A DNA stretch of 64,000 nt from Pseudomonas sp. CAN1 (GCF_030462585.1 NZ_JASMRU010000001.1:229484-293483), one strand, 5' to 3'. Positions 1 through 9,296 are shown, counted from the first letter of the stretch. Translations and numbers: made by a program. The notes: generated by a model not told the origin, from the letters alone.

Positions 1-1
1 G

Positions 2-832
2 GTGCCGCTGGAGCGCGTGGTGATCACCGCGACTCGTACCGACAAGGTGCCCAACACCTCGCCCACCGCGGCCTCCAGCGGCACCGACCTGAACGGCATG
101 GCCGCCCGCGATGCCGCGCGCACGCTGAAGAAACGGCTGGTCGACTTCCTCGCCGAACGCGATGGGGTGAAGCCGCAGGAGATACGCTTCGAACACGGTG
201 GCGTGACGGTCGGAGCGCAGCACCTGGGCTTCACCGAAGTCATCCAGGCCGCCTACTTCGCCCGCGTCCAGCTCTCCGCCACCGGCTTCTACCGCACGCC
301 GAAAATCTTCTACGACCGCGAGAAGGGCCAGGGCCACCCGTTCTTCTACTTCGCCTATGGCGCAGCGGTGTCCGAGGTGGAGGTGGACACGCTGACCGGC
401 GAATACCGCGTGCAGCGGGTGGACATCCTCCACGACGTCGGGCGCAGCGTGAACCCGGCCATCGACATCGGCCAGATCGAGGGCGGCTTCGTCCAGGGCA
501 TGGGCTGGCTGACCACCGAGGAGCTGCGCTGGGACGACGCCGGCAAGCTGCTCACCGTGGGCCCGGCGACCTACAAGATCCCGGCGGTGAGCGACGCGCC
601 GGAGGACTTCCGCGTGGCGCTGTTCGACCGCCCCAACGAGGAGGACAGCGTGTACCTGTCCAAGGCCGTGGGCGAGCCGCCGTTCATGCTGGCAATCTCG
701 GTGTGGTCGGCGCTGCGCGACGCCATCGCCAGCCTCGCCGATTACCGCCTGAGCCCCGACCTGGATACGCCGGCGACGCCGGAGCGGGTACTCTGGGCTT
801 GTGAGGCGATGCGCCAGGAGAACAGAGCATGA
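2..832 (+). CDS. xdhB: Xanthine dehydrogenase molybdopterin-binding subunit, C-terminal part (5' end outside window)
   Basis: This is the C-terminal 276 residues of the large molybdenum-cofactor subunit of xanthine dehydrogenase, which oxidises hypoxanthine and xanthine to urate in the cytoplasm. The visible part carries the conserved GQIEGGFVQGMGW segment and, near residue 225 of the fragment, KAVGEPP, whose Glu corresponds to the catalytic glutamate of the xanthine oxidase family. The apparent GTG at base 2 is only an in-frame codon; the full subunit is about 800 residues, so the true start lies upstream. The stop codon overlaps the start of xdhC (ATGA), which indicates translational coupling. 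Confidence 0.93.
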   Translation: MPLERVVITATRTDKVPNTSPTAASSGTDLNGMAARDAARTLKKRLVDFLAERDGVKPQEIRFEHGGVTVGAQHLGFTEVIQAAYFARVQLSATGFYRTPKIFYDREKGQGHPFFYFAYGAAVSEVEVDTLTGEYRVQRVDILHDVGRSVNPAIDIGQIEGGFVQGMGWLTTEELRWDDAGKLLTVGPATYKIPAVSDAPEDFRVALFDRPNEEDSVYLSKAVGEPPFMLAISVWSALRDAIASLADYRLSPDLDTPATPERVLWACEAMRQENRA

Positions 833-1689
833 CCCGTAACTGGATGGAAGCCATCGCCCGCCTGCGCGACAGCGCCGAGAGCTATGTGCTGATCACCGTG
901 ATCGGCGTGCAGGGCTCCACGCCGCGCGAGTCCGGCTGCAAGATGCTGGTCACCACCGAGGAGACCTTCGACACCATCGGCGGCGGTCATCTGGAGTTCG
1001 CCGCCATCGAGCACGCCCGCCAGTTGCTGCTGGCCGGCAAGGACAGCCAGGCACTGGAGCACTTCCCCCTCGGCGCGCGGCTGGGCCAATGCTGCGGCGG
1101 GCGCGCCAGCTTGCTGTTCGAGTGCTTCGCCGCACGCGGGCCGCAAGTGGTGCTGTTCGGCGCCGGCCACGTCGGCCGCGCCCTGGCGCCGCTGCTGGCG
1201 GGCTTGCCGCTGCGCCTGGAGTGGGTGGACAGCCGTGCCGCGGAATTTCCCCAGTCCGTTCCCGAAGGCGTGCGCATGCGCCTGCTGGAGGAGCCGGAAG
1301 ACGCCGTGCACGAAGCGCCTCCGGGCAGCTACTTCCTGGTCATGACCCACAACCATCCGCTGGACTACGCCATCGCCGAGGCGGTGCTCAAGCGCGGCGA
1401 TGCCGGCTTCCTCGGCATGATCGGCTCGCGCACCAAGGCCCGGCGCTTCCAGATGAGGCTGGAACAGCGTGGTTATCCACAGGAGGTGATCGAGCAGATG
1501 CACTGTCCCATCGGTCTCGCCGAGGTGCCGGGCAAGCGCCCGCTGGAAGTGGCCATCTCGGTCGCCGCCCAGGTCATCGCCCGCTATCAGCAGGACGCGC
1601 CGCCGCGCCAGACGCGCGAAGGCGTCGAGTGGGCGGCGCTTTGTAGCGAAGGCGCTTGCAGCGACGAGCCGGAAAGCGCAAAAACCTGA
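829..1689 (+). CDS. xdhC: Xanthine dehydrogenase accessory protein XdhC
   Basis: XdhC binds molybdenum cofactor, promotes its sulfuration and inserts it into XdhB; it is not part of the mature enzyme. The 286-residue protein has the expected two-part layout: an N-terminal XdhC/CoxI domain with GQCCGG at residues 86-91, the cysteine motif implicated in cofactor binding, and a C-terminal Rossmann-like domain beginning with [10 protein letters not shown] near residue 105. The ATG overlaps the xdhB stop by four bases, so the two are in one operon. Length and motifs are normal for the family. Confidence 0.93.
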   Translation: MTRNWMEAIARLRDSAESYVLITVIGVQGSTPRESGCKMLVTTEETFDTIGGGHLEFAAIEHARQLLLAGKDSQALEHFPLGARLGQCCGGRASLLFECFAARGPQVVLFGAGHVGRALAPLLAGLPLRLEWVDSRAAEFPQSVPEGVRMRLLEEPEDAVHEAPPGSYFLVMTHNHPLDYAIAEAVLKRGDAGFLGMIGSRTKARRFQMRLEQRGYPQEVIEQMHCPIGLAEVPGKRPLEVAISVAAQVIARYQQDAPPRQTREGVEWAALCSEGACSDEPESAKT

Positions 1690-1746
1690 CCAGCGGGACA
1701 ACAGTTTTACCGCGTCCCGCCGATACCCTTTCAACCCCGTCTCTTC

Positions 1747-1770
1747 GCCCGCCGCCCGGCGGGCGTTCGT
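1747..1770 (+). terminator. Possible hairpin terminator after xdhC
   Basis: A 7-bp GC stem (GCCCGCC / GGCGGGC, 4-nt loop) lies at 1747-1764, followed by the mildly T-rich GTTCGTTGT. It sits only 30 bp before the chemoreceptor start, so it could equally be a leader hairpin of the next gene. A second weak stem (GCGGGAC at 1693-1699 with GTCCCGC at 1714-1720) lies just downstream of the xdhC stop. Confidence 0.3.
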
Positions 1771-1795
1771 TGTGCGTTCGGAGGAAAACAAGAAA

Positions 1796-3724
1796 ATGCG
1801 CCTGCGAAGTATCCAGACCCAGCTCATCCTCAGCATGGGCGCCGCCCTGCTGATCAGCCTGCTCATCGTCCTCGGCCTCTACGCCGTGCTGGTCAATCGC
1901 CTCAGTGAGCGCTACCTGCTCGAACAGGCGTTGCCGGCAAGCATCCAGGCGATTGCCAACGACTTCGAAAAACGCCTCACCGGCCCCATCACCGCCGCGG
2001 CCGGCATCGCCGACAACACCCTGGTGCAGGACTGGCTGGCCGCCGGCGAAAACCCGGAGAAACTGGCCGAATTCACTCGCTACCTGGGCGGCATCCGCGC
2101 CTCGCAGAAGGCCTTCTCGGCACTGATCACCTCCAACGCCAGCGGCGCCTACTACAGCGACAAGGGCAAGGAGCGCACGCTGAGCCGCAGCGAGCCGAAG
2201 GACAGCTGGTACTTCCAGTTCATCGACAGCGGCAAGCCGCGCATGTGGAACATCGACACCGATGGCAGCACCGGCGAGCTGGCGCTGTTCATCGACCAGC
2301 GCGTGGAGCGTGACGGCAAGCTGCTCGGCATCGCCGGGCTGGGCCTGGAGATGCGCGAGCTGTCGACGCTGATCCGCGATTTCCGCTTTGGCCAATCCGG
2401 ACGCGTGTACCTGGTGAAGAATGACGGCCAGGTGCAGATCCACCCCGACGCCTCACTACCCAAGGGGCGCAGCCTGGGCGACCTGATCGGCGCCAGCGCC
2501 GCCAGCGCGCTGCTCGGCCAGCAGGGCTTCCACAGCGCCCGCTTCGAGCGCGACGGCGAGGATTACCTGGCCGCCAGCCTGCCGCTGCACGACCTGGGCT
2601 GGACCCTGGTGAGCGAAGTGCCGGAAGCGGAAATCTACGCCGACGCCCGCGAGGCGCTGGCCTTCTCCGGCCTCGCCGGGGGCGTGGTCGCCCTGCTCTG
2701 CCTGGCGCTGGTGGTGCTGATGGCGCGCAGTCTGGCCCGGCCGATCCGCCAAGTCACCAGCGCGCTGCTGGAGATCGGCGGTGGCGGTGGTGATCTCACC
2801 CGCCGCCTGGACGACAGCCGCGCCGACGAACTGGGCGACCTCGCCCGCGGCTTCAACCGATTCCTCGAAGGCCAGCGCGCGTTGATCGGCGCCGTACTGG
2901 GCACCAGCCAGCAACTGCTGCGTACCGTCGGCGAAGTGGCGCAGGTGGTGGACAACACCGCCGACCGCGCCGGCCGCCAGCAGGAGATGACCGACATGGT
3001 CGCCACGGCGGTGAACGAAATGGGCAGCACGGTGCAGGAAATTGCCCGCAACGCCGAGCAGGCCGCCAGCGCCTCGCAGCAGGCGCGCGAGGAAGCCGGC
3101 GAAGCACGGCGGGTAGTCGGCGGCTCGCTGCAGGTCGGCCAGCGCATGTCCGGGGAGATCGGCGAAGCGGCCGGTGCCGTGGGCGAGTTGGCCGGACAGG
3201 TAGCGAGCATCGACCAGGTGCTGGCGGTGATCCGTGGCGTCTCCGAGCAGACCAACCTGCTCGCCCTCAACGCCGCCATCGAGGCGGCGCGCGCGGGTGA
3301 GCTGGGCCGCGGCTTCGCCGTGGTGGCCGATGAGGTGCGCACGCTTGCCAGCCGCACCCAGGGCTCGACCGACGAGATTCTCACCATCATCCAGCGCCTG
3401 AAGGGCGGTGCAGAGGCCGCGGTGCGCTCGATGCAGGCCAGCCAGCAGACCACCGGGCAGAGCCTGGCCGCCAGCGAGCAGGCCGGTGTCTCACTGGGCG
3501 CCATCGCCGATCAGGTGGAGCGCATCAGCGACATCAACCACCAGGTCGCCACGGCCACCGAGGAACAGTCTGCGGTGACCGAGGAGATCAACCGCAACGT
3601 GCAGGGCATCGCCGATCTGGCCCATGCCACCACCCGCGAGGTACAGCACGGCCGCGAGCAATGCCGCGAGCTGCGCAACCTGGCCGATGACCTGGCGCGG
3701 CAGATGGCGCAGTTCCGTCTTTGA
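1796..3724 (+). CDS. Methyl-accepting chemotaxis protein with periplasmic dCache-type sensor
   Basis: A 642-residue inner-membrane chemoreceptor. TM helix 1 spans about residues 10-32, followed by a periplasmic region of about 250 residues with features of a double-Cache sensor (DSWYFQF, then [10 protein letters not shown] and [19 protein letters not shown]). TM2 is near residues 287-308, then a HAMP domain and a cytoplasmic signalling domain whose tip ([19 protein letters not shown]) is near residue 484. I chose the ATG at 1796 because GGAGG lies 11 bases upstream; an in-frame GTG at 1772 has no such site. It follows xdhBC in the same direction, so a purine-type ligand is a reasonable guess, but the ligand cannot be read from the sequence. 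Confidence 0.9.
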   Translation: MRLRSIQTQLILSMGAALLISLLIVLGLYAVLVNRLSERYLLEQALPASIQAIANDFEKRLTGPITAAAGIADNTLVQDWLAAGENPEKLAEFTRYLGGIRASQKAFSALITSNASGAYYSDKGKERTLSRSEPKDSWYFQFIDSGKPRMWNIDTDGSTGELALFIDQRVERDGKLLGIAGLGLEMRELSTLIRDFRFGQSGRVYLVKNDGQVQIHPDASLPKGRSLGDLIGASAASALLGQQGFHSARFERDGEDYLAASLPLHDLGWTLVSEVPEAEIYADAREALAFSGLAGGVVALLCLALVVLMARSLARPIRQVTSALLEIGGGGGDLTRRLDDSRADELGDLARGFNRFLEGQRALIGAVLGTSQQLLRTVGEVAQVVDNTADRAGRQQEMTDMVATAVNEMGSTVQEIARNAEQAASASQQAREEAGEARRVVGGSLQVGQRMSGEIGEAAGAVGELAGQVASIDQVLAVIRGVSEQTNLLALNAAIEAARAGELGRGFAVVADEVRTLASRTQGSTDEILTIIQRLKGGAEAAVRSMQASQQTTGQSLAASEQAGVSLGAIADQVERISDINHQVATATEEQSAVTEEINRNVQGIADLAHATTREVQHGREQCRELRNLADDLARQMAQFRL

Positions 3725-3732
3725 GCCGCTCT

Positions 3733-3760
3733 GGCGCCGGCCCTTGCGCCGGCGCCTTTT
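3733..3760 (+). terminator. Rho-independent terminator after the chemoreceptor gene
   Basis: Nine bases after the stop codon there is a strong GC hairpin (GGCGCCGG paired with CCGGCGCC, with a ninth C-G pair closing a short loop) followed by TTTT. Position and shape are typical of an intrinsic terminator. Confidence 0.8.
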
Positions 3761-3768
3761 CCCCAGAG

Positions 3769-4168
3769 TTACCCACAGATTTTCCAGACGCAGCGGCAGG
3801 CTGCTCGCCATAGCTGGCGGCAGCTGACGGCCGATCAGCGCACAAGTTGTGACGTGTGCCAGTCAGCTTGCCCACAAGTTGCCCACAGATTGTCCAGAGA
3901 GTTGCCCCCAGCCTGCCAGGCTCCGTCCGCTCACTTCGCGAAAACCCCGAGCCCACGCGCCGCAAGCCCTGCATCACTCCAATGAATAATTCACCGAATG
4001 GTCAGCAGTGGTTCCGGGCGGTATTCCCTGCGAATTTAATCCACAACTTCTCCACAGCCTGTTCACATTCTGATCAACAGACCGAAGGGCAATTGATCGA
4101 AAAATGATCGACGTACTGCAGGCTGCGAAGGGCGTGGGCAAGAGCAGTCCTGCCACAGGTTATCCACA
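3769..4168 (+). other. Intergenic cluster of DnaA-box-like 9-mers in helical phase
   Basis: This 470-bp gene-free stretch contains one perfect DnaA box, TTATCCACA at 4160-4168, and many near matches on the same strand. TTACCCACA (3769) is followed 11 bp later by TTTTCCAGA (3780). TTGCCCACA (3868), TTGCCCACA (3879), TTGTCCAGA (3890) and TTGCCCCCA (3902) are spaced 11, 11 and 12 bp. TAATCCACA (4037) and TTCTCCACA (4048) are 11 bp apart, with weaker copies at 4059 and 4071. Head-to-tail boxes at one helical turn are what DnaA-binding loci use. Function is inferred: a titration or reactivation site away from oriC, or a regulatory region. No dnaA, dnaN or rpmH lies nearby, so it is not obviously the chromosomal origin. 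Confidence 0.5.
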
Positions 4169-4197
4169 GGCGGTTCCACGGTGTTTGGGGAGAAGAA

Positions 4198-4788
4198 TCA
4201 GGCGTCCAGCAACTGCGCCTGGATGCGACCGCGACTGAGGTCGCTGAGCAGCTTCTGCAGCGCGGCGACCTGGGCAGTCGGCAGGTTCAAGCTCAGGTGC
4301 ACACCCTCGGCGCCGAAGGCTTCGTCCTCGACACTGGCGCCCAGTGCCAGCACCCGCGCCTTGAACAACGCGTGCTCGGCGAAACTGCAGTCGAAGGCCA
4401 GCCGGCTGCTGGGCACCAACTCGATGCGCTCGGCGTCCTGCAGGCATTTCGCCGCACAACCACCATAGGCTCGGGCCAGGCCGCCGGTGCCGAGCTTGAT
4501 GCCGCCGAACCAGCGGCTGACCACGACCACCACGCGGTCCATGTCCTGCCCTTCGATGGCCACCAGCATGGGCCGGCCGGCAGTGCCGCCGGGCTCGCCG
4601 TCGTCGCTGAAGCGGTACTGGTTGCCCAGTTTCCATGCCCAGCAGTTGTGCCCGGCGCTGGCGTCGCGGTGCGCGGCGAGGAAGGCCATGGCCTCGGCCT
4701 CGCTGGCAATCGGCGCGGCGGCGCAGTGGAAGCGGCTCTTGCGGATGTCTTCCTCGTAACGGGCGGCAGCGGCGAGGGTGAAACTCAT
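4198..4788 (-). CDS. IMPACT / YigZ family protein (UPF0029)
   Basis: A 196-residue protein of the YigZ/IMPACT family. The N-terminal UPF0029 domain shows the family hallmarks: a conserved Arg-Phe-His near residue 20, the FSDDGEPGGTAGRPML stretch in the middle, and GGIKLGTGGLARAYGGC. The C-terminal third is the ferredoxin-like YigZ domain. Bacterial members are linked to translation control or nucleic-acid binding, but no enzymatic role is established. The start was set at the ATG ending at 4788 (MSFTLAAAARYEED), which overlaps the stop of the upstream TetR gene in an ATGA arrangement. The two are therefore one operon. Confidence 0.88.
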   Translation of the reverse strand: MSFTLAAAARYEEDIRKSRFHCAAAPIASEAEAMAFLAAHRDASAGHNCWAWKLGNQYRFSDDGEPGGTAGRPMLVAIEGQDMDRVVVVVSRWFGGIKLGTGGLARAYGGCAAKCLQDAERIELVPSSRLAFDCSFAEHALFKARVLALGASVEDEAFGAEGVHLSLNLPTAQVAALQKLLSDLSRGRIQAQLLDA

Positions 4789-5456
4789 TCGGTGGCTGGC
4801 GGCGGCGTCAGCCCGCAACCCTTGAGGATGATGCGGATGAGGTTTTCGCTGGCGTCGCTGAAGTCCTGCTTGGACATGCGCTTGCGGCCGGTGACGAAGC
4901 CGATCTGGGTAGCGAAGTCGGCGTAGTGCTGGGTGCTGCTCCAGATCAGGAAGATCAGGTTGACCGGATCGACCGGGTCCATCTTGCCGGCATCCACCCA
5001 GCCCTGGAACACGGCGGCGCGGCCGGCGAACCAGGTGCGGTAATCCTGGCTGAAGTGCTCGGAAAGGCACTCGCCGCCGCTGATGATCTCCATGGCGAAC
5101 ACCCGCGAGGCCTGCGGGTAGCGACGGGAGAACTCCATCTTGGCGCGAATGTAGGTCGCCAGCGCAACAGCCGGATCATCGTCCACGGTGAGGTGGTTGA
5201 AGGTGCTGTCCCACAATTCGAGGATGTTGCTCAGCACCGCCACGTACAGCCCCAGCTTGTTGCTGAAGTAGTAGTGCAGGTTGGCCTTGGGCAGGCCGAC
5301 GCGCTGGGCGATGGTGTTCATGCTGGTGCCCTTGAAGCCGTGGCGGGCGAACTCCTCCTCGGCGGCGGCGAGGATGGCTTCCTCGTTCTTCTGGCGAATG
5401 CGGCCGGCGGGCTTTTCACCTTGGGCGGCGGTATGGGCGGGTACCTGGAGGGTCAT
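4785..5456 (-). CDS. TetR family regulator, RutR/YcdC-like
   Basis: A 223-residue TetR-type repressor. The N-terminal helix-turn-helix is recognisable around residues 25-70 (ILAAAEEEFARHGFKGTSMN, then LPKANLHYYFSNKLGLYVAV). The C-terminal domain resembles the YcdC/RutR ligand-binding family, including the QHYADFA segment. E. coli RutR senses uracil and thymine and controls pyrimidine and purine genes. A nucleobase effector would fit the neighbourhood of xdhBC, a Tsx-like porin and 8-oxoguanine deaminase, but the ligand is inference. It is translationally coupled to the YigZ gene. Confidence 0.85.
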   Translation of the reverse strand: MTLQVPAHTAAQGEKPAGRIRQKNEEAILAAAEEEFARHGFKGTSMNTIAQRVGLPKANLHYYFSNKLGLYVAVLSNILELWDSTFNHLTVDDDPAVALATYIRAKMEFSRRYPQASRVFAMEIISGGECLSEHFSQDYRTWFAGRAAVFQGWVDAGKMDPVDPVNLIFLIWSSTQHYADFATQIGFVTGRKRMSKQDFSDASENLIRIILKGCGLTPPPATE

Positions 5457-5546
5457 GCGGCGTATCCGTGCATTGAGCGGGGGCGTTGCATGGATAACCC
5501 AGCATGGGAGGCGGCAGCAAGGGCCGTCCGTGACTTTCTGCGGGGA

Positions 5547-5576
5547 AAACGCAGGCCCCGCCGCAGCGGCGGGGCC
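5547..5576 (-). terminator. Terminator of the Tsx-like porin gene
   Basis: A perfect 10-bp GC stem with a 3-nt loop occupies 5554-5576 (GGCCCCGCCG / CGGCGGGGCC). Read on the minus strand it begins 9 bases after the porin stop codon and is followed by GTTTTCC. It also separates the porin gene from the downstream tetR gene. Confidence 0.75.
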
Positions 5577-5585
5577 CTGTCAGCA

Positions 5586-6422
5586 TCAGAAGTGGTACTT
5601 GACCAGCGCGCTGACGGTGTTCTGGTCGGTGGTGAAGTACTGCGAATCCTTGATGCCGTACTTGTCGGACCAGTAGTCGTACTCGATACCCACGTACAGG
5701 TGCTTGGCCTCGTAGCCCAGGGACTTGCCCAGGTCGTACTTGAGCTGCGGGTTGAAGTGCAGGTTGGCGTGGTAGTCCGACTGGTTGCGACGGCCGGAGC
5801 TGGCGTCCTTGTTGTTCACGACCCAGTCCATGAAGCCATCGAACAGGATGTCGGAGTTGCCCACCGGGAAGGTGATGGCCCAGGCCGGGGTGATCTGCCA
5901 GGCGCCGGACGGCACGCGGTTGCCGTCGGGCTTGCGGTAGTAGAAGTTCAGCTGGAAGTAATCGAAGCCCGGCAGCGCCAGGTCGAAGCCCGGGCCGACC
6001 AGGTAGGACTCGACGTCGCCTTCGCCGAACTCGTAGGTGGTGGCCAGCAGCACGTCCTTGACCGGGCCGAAGGACAGGTCGGTGCCGGTGATCTTGCCGA
6101 ACGACAGGCGCGGGCTGAACTCACCGTAGTAGGTGTTCTTGCCGTTGGTGGCGCTTTCCTTACCGTTGTAGTTGATCTGGTCGACGAAGAACCAGAGGTC
6201 GCCCCAGGTCCAGGCGCTCGCGCTCTCGAAGGTGAAGGTCTGCTGGATCGGCGGGTCGACCTTGAAGTTCTTGCCCCACAGGTAGGTCAGGCTTTCGTTG
6301 TGCCAGATCAGCGGGCCGTCGTTGGAAGCCGGCGCCGGGGTCAGGTCTTCACCGCCAGCCATGGCCTGCCCGGCTGCGAGCAGCCCGCCGGCGAGCAGCA
6401 GGGATGCGAGAGTGCGAGTCAT
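5586..6422 (-). CDS. Outer-membrane channel of the nucleoside-specific Tsx family
   Basis: A 278-residue outer-membrane beta-barrel protein. Residues 1-22 form a signal peptide ending AMA. The mature part shows Tsx-like segments (WHNESLTYLWG, SAWTWGDLWFFVDQINYNG, YYGEFSPRLSFGKITG) and alternating short aromatic strands. It ends in a Phe (VSALVKYHF), the usual barrel-assembly signature. E. coli Tsx lets nucleosides cross the outer membrane; substrate specificity here is inferred from family. A GGAG ribosome site precedes the ATG. Upstream lies a long AT-rich regulatory region, and the gene is convergent with nothing, ending in its own terminator. Confidence 0.83.
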   Translation of the reverse strand: MTRTLASLLLAGGLLAAGQAMAGGEDLTPAPASNDGPLIWHNESLTYLWGKNFKVDPPIQQTFTFESASAWTWGDLWFFVDQINYNGKESATNGKNTYYGEFSPRLSFGKITGTDLSFGPVKDVLLATTYEFGEGDVESYLVGPGFDLALPGFDYFQLNFYYRKPDGNRVPSGAWQITPAWAITFPVGNSDILFDGFMDWVVNNKDASSGRRNQSDYHANLHFNPQLKYDLGKSLGYEAKHLYVGIEYDYWSDKYGIKDSQYFTTDQNTVSALVKYHF

Positions 6423-6929
6423 GCGTTGCTCCTAATCAGTGCAGTCGTGTTGCGTTTTTAATTGTTTGTGGAACCTGTCCGGTCGGTCAGGGCCTGGCGA
6501 GGAAAAGCAAGATTGGCGCCAATCCTGACCAGATGTTCCACTTTTATGTCGAATCCCGCAGGACTCGTCCTTTGGCAGGTCATACGCAGGGGGGACGGGG
6601 CGGGCTATTTCCTGACCCACAGGACAACTTCGCCTGATATTGGGGCAACCGTGCCGCTGAAAGCACAGAAATGGCGATCACCCGCCGGAAGATTGGATAC
6701 ATGACAAATCTGTGTTGAATCGAATCAATACAATTTGTGTATACAACTTCCTTGTGGGAAATCTACACAGCACCTCGTGGGAAACGCCCTGCGTTTTCCG
6801 GGCGCGGATAATGCCAGACAAGGGCGCCCGCGGCACCTGCCAGAGTGCCTCGGGCCGCCGGGCGGTTGCCCTCGAACTGCCTTGGGCTCGGCCTGCGAGC
6901 TTTGCCAGCCGGCGACATTGCGCGAAGAT
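6423..6929. promoter_or_regulatory. Divergent regulatory region between porin and AraC gene
   Basis: This 507-bp region separates the leftward porin gene and the rightward AraC gene. It holds a perfect 14-bp palindrome, GATTGGCGCCAATC, at 6511-6524, bracketed by an inverted pair GGTCAGG (6485-6491) and CCTGACC (6524-6530). An AT-rich island at 6705-6750 contains TACAAT (6729-6734), a possible -10 element, and the perfect 8-bp palindrome TGTATACA (6738-6745). These are candidate operators and a promoter for the two genes. No protein can be assigned to the sites. Confidence 0.4.
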
Positions 6930-7727
6930 ATGCCGATGAAAGGACAAGCCCCCGAACTGCAACGCCTGATCCCGGTGCTCGACCGCCTGCCACGGCCGGT
7001 GTACGCGCGCGCCGAGCGGCTGCGCGCAGGCTCCTGGACCAGCAGGCACCACCACGCCTGGGTGCAACTGTCCTTCGCCATCACCGGCGTGCTCGGCGTG
7101 CATACGGCCGAGGGCAGCTTCTTCGCGCCGCCGCAGCGGGCGATCTGGATTCCGGCCTTCCTCGATCACGAAGTGGTGACCTCGACCCAGGCGGAGATGC
7201 GCAGCCTGTACATTCGCGATGACGCCTGCCGCTGGGCGCCGGACCGCTGCCGGGTGCTGGAAGTGACGCCGCTGGCGCGCGAGCTGATCAAGAGCTTCTG
7301 CGAGCTGCCGGTGGATTATCCCCAGGGCGACAGCGCCGAATCGCGGCTGGTGGAGGTGCTGCTGGACCAGCTGCGCGATCTGCCGGAAGTGGCCTTCTCC
7401 CTGCCGATGCCGCAGGAGGCCCGGCTGCTGCAGCTGTGCCAGGCGCTGATCGACCAGCCCACCGACAGCCACACCCTGGGCGACTGGGCGCAGCGCATCG
7501 GTACCTCGGAGAAGACCCTGTCGCGGCTGTTCCAGCGCGAGACCGGAATGACCTTTCGCCTGTGGCGCCAGCGCCAGCGGCTGCTCGCCTCGCTCGGTTC
7601 GCTGGAGGCCGGCGACAGTGTGACGGCGGCGGCGCTGGACTGCGGGTACGACTCCACCTCGGCGTACATCGCGTCGTTCAAGGGGTTGTTCGGCTTTACG
7701 CCGGGGGATCTGTTCCGCCAAAGGTAG
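6930..7727 (+). CDS. AraC family transcriptional regulator with N-terminal cupin
   Basis: A 265-residue regulator. The N-terminal half is a cupin/RmlC-like sensor (RHHHAWVQLSFAITGVLGVHT, then FFAPPQRAIWIPAF). The C-terminal about 100 residues form the AraC double helix-turn-helix (LGDWAQRIGTSEKTLSRLFQ and VTAAALDCGYDSTSAYIASF). The architecture resembles NimR-like regulators that control an adjacent efflux or uptake gene, and an MFS transporter follows 216 bp downstream. The open frame extends further upstream, but the alignable start is the ATG at 6930; a second ATG at 6936 is equally possible. Confidence 0.85.
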   Translation: MPMKGQAPELQRLIPVLDRLPRPVYARAERLRAGSWTSRHHHAWVQLSFAITGVLGVHTAEGSFFAPPQRAIWIPAFLDHEVVTSTQAEMRSLYIRDDACRWAPDRCRVLEVTPLARELIKSFCELPVDYPQGDSAESRLVEVLLDQLRDLPEVAFSLPMPQEARLLQLCQALIDQPTDSHTLGDWAQRIGTSEKTLSRLFQRETGMTFRLWRQRQRLLASLGSLEAGDSVTAAALDCGYDSTSAYIASFKGLFGFTPGDLFRQR

Positions 7728-7943
7728 ACCGCGTCGGCGGATTTCCGCTCAACACCCACGTCAATCGGCGCCGCTTCGCCTGCCCTCACATCTCTCTGAA
7801 ACCTTCAAAGCCTAGTGCCGCGTGGCCTTCGCGCCTTGGCACGCTGCCTGCTATCGCCTCGACACTGCGCCGCCCTCGCGGCGCGCCGGTGTGCCGTTCC
7901 GCAGTCCGCGCACCTGACGACAACAACGACAAGAGGAATACCC

Positions 7944-9251
7944 ATGGATAGCGCAAGCGCCGTCTCCGCTTCTGCCGCACCCCGCACGACTTCCCAGCGC
8001 ATCAAGTCGATCTTCAGTGGCTCGGTCGGCAACCTGGTCGAGTGGTACGACTGGTACGTCTACGCCGCCTTCTCGCTGTACTTCGCCAAGGCGTTCTTCC
8101 CTCAGGGCGACATGACCGCCCAGTTGCTGAACACCGCCGCGATCTTCGCCGTGGGCTTCCTGATGCGCCCGGTCGGCGGCTGGCTGATGGGTATCTATGC
8201 CGACCGCAAGGGCCGCAAGGCGGCGCTGCTGGCCTCGGTCCTGCTGATGTGCTTCGGCTCGCTGATCATCGCCCTGACCCCCAGCTATGAAACCATCGGC
8301 GTCGGCGCCCCGATCCTGCTGGTGCTCGCGCGCTTGCTGCAGGGCCTGTCGGTCGGCGGCGAATACGGCACCTCGGCCACCTACCTGAGCGAGATGGCCA
8401 ACAAGGAGCAGCGCGGCTTCTTCTCCAGCTTCCAGTACGTCACCCTGATCTCCGGCCAGCTCATCGCCCTGGCGGTGCTGATCGTGCTGCAGCAGACCCT
8501 GACCGTCGAGCAGCTGGAAAGCTGGGGCTGGCGTGTGCCGTTCCTCATCGGCGCGCTGTGCGCGGTCGTCGCCATGTACCTGCGTCGCAACATGGAAGAG
8601 ACCGAGTCCTTCACCAAGAAGACAGAAGAGCCCAAGGAAAGCCTGATGCGCGCGCTGATGCGTCATCCCAAGGAAGTGCTGACCGTGGTCGGCCTGACCA
8701 TGGGCGGCACCCTGGCCTTCTACACCTACACCACCTACATGCAGAAGTACCTGGTGAACACGGTGGGGATGAGCAAGAACGACTCCACCATGATCTCGGC
8801 GGCCACCCTGTTCCTGTTCATGCTGCTGCAACCCCTGGTCGGCGCGCTGTCGGACAAGATCGGCCGGCGCCCGATCCTGATCGCCTTCGGCGTGCTGGGC
8901 ACGGTCTTCACCTACCCGATCCTCAGCACCCTGCACACCATCGACACCTGGTGGGGCGCGTTCTTCCTGATCATGGCCGCGCTGATCATCGTCAGCGGCT
9001 ACACCTCGATCAACGCCGTGGTGAAGGCTGAACTGTTCCCCACCGAGATCCGCGCCCTGGGTGTTGGCCTGCCGTACGCGCTGACCGTGTCGATCTTCGG
9101 CGGCACCGCCGAGTACGTGGCGCTGTGGTTCAAGAGCATCGGCATGGAGAGCGGCTTCTACTGGTACGTCACCGCGTGCATCGCCTGCTCGCTGCTGGTC
9201 TACGTGACCATGAAGGACACCCAGAAGCATTCGAAGATCACCACCGACTGA
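7944..9251 (+). CDS. MFS metabolite:H+ symporter, KgtP/PcaT-like
   Basis: A 435-residue inner-membrane transporter with about 12 transmembrane helices. The N-terminus (VGNLVEWYDWYVYAAFSLYF) is characteristic of the metabolite:H+ symporter branch that includes alpha-ketoglutarate permease KgtP and dicarboxylate/aromatic acid carriers. The MFS loop motifs are visible (GIYADRKGRKAALLASVLLM and SDKIGRRPIL). The start follows an AAGAGGAA ribosome site. The likely substrate is an organic acid, but the exact one is unknown; the AraC gene upstream is a plausible local regulator. Two hairpins follow the stop. Confidence 0.86.
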   Translation: MDSASAVSASAAPRTTSQRIKSIFSGSVGNLVEWYDWYVYAAFSLYFAKAFFPQGDMTAQLLNTAAIFAVGFLMRPVGGWLMGIYADRKGRKAALLASVLLMCFGSLIIALTPSYETIGVGAPILLVLARLLQGLSVGGEYGTSATYLSEMANKEQRGFFSSFQYVTLISGQLIALAVLIVLQQTLTVEQLESWGWRVPFLIGALCAVVAMYLRRNMEETESFTKKTEEPKESLMRALMRHPKEVLTVVGLTMGGTLAFYTYTTYMQKYLVNTVGMSKNDSTMISAATLFLFMLLQPLVGALSDKIGRRPILIAFGVLGTVFTYPILSTLHTIDTWWGAFFLIMAALIIVSGYTSINAVVKAELFPTEIRALGVGLPYALTVSIFGGTAEYVALWFKSIGMESGFYWYVTACIACSLLVYVTMKDTQKHSKITTD

Positions 9252-9268
9252 TTGGGCTCCTTGCCCAG

Positions 9269-9296
9269 GCCCCGGCGCACACTCCCGGGGCTTTTT
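9269..9296 (+). terminator. Terminator after the MFS gene
   Basis: A 7-bp stem (GCCCCGG / CCGGGGC, 9-nt loop) is followed by TTTTT about 18 bases after the MFS stop codon. Confidence 0.75.

Noticed and set aside
3769..4168. Chromosomal origin oriC
   Set aside because: DnaA boxes are present, but no dnaA, dnaN, rpmH or gidA-type neighbours and no clear AT-rich unwinding region are seen; kept only as a DnaA-binding cluster.
4926..6461. 511-residue open frame on the plus strand
   Set aside because: It lies opposite the TetR and Tsx-like genes, both well supported on the minus strand, and has a Val/Gly/Asp-biased composition.
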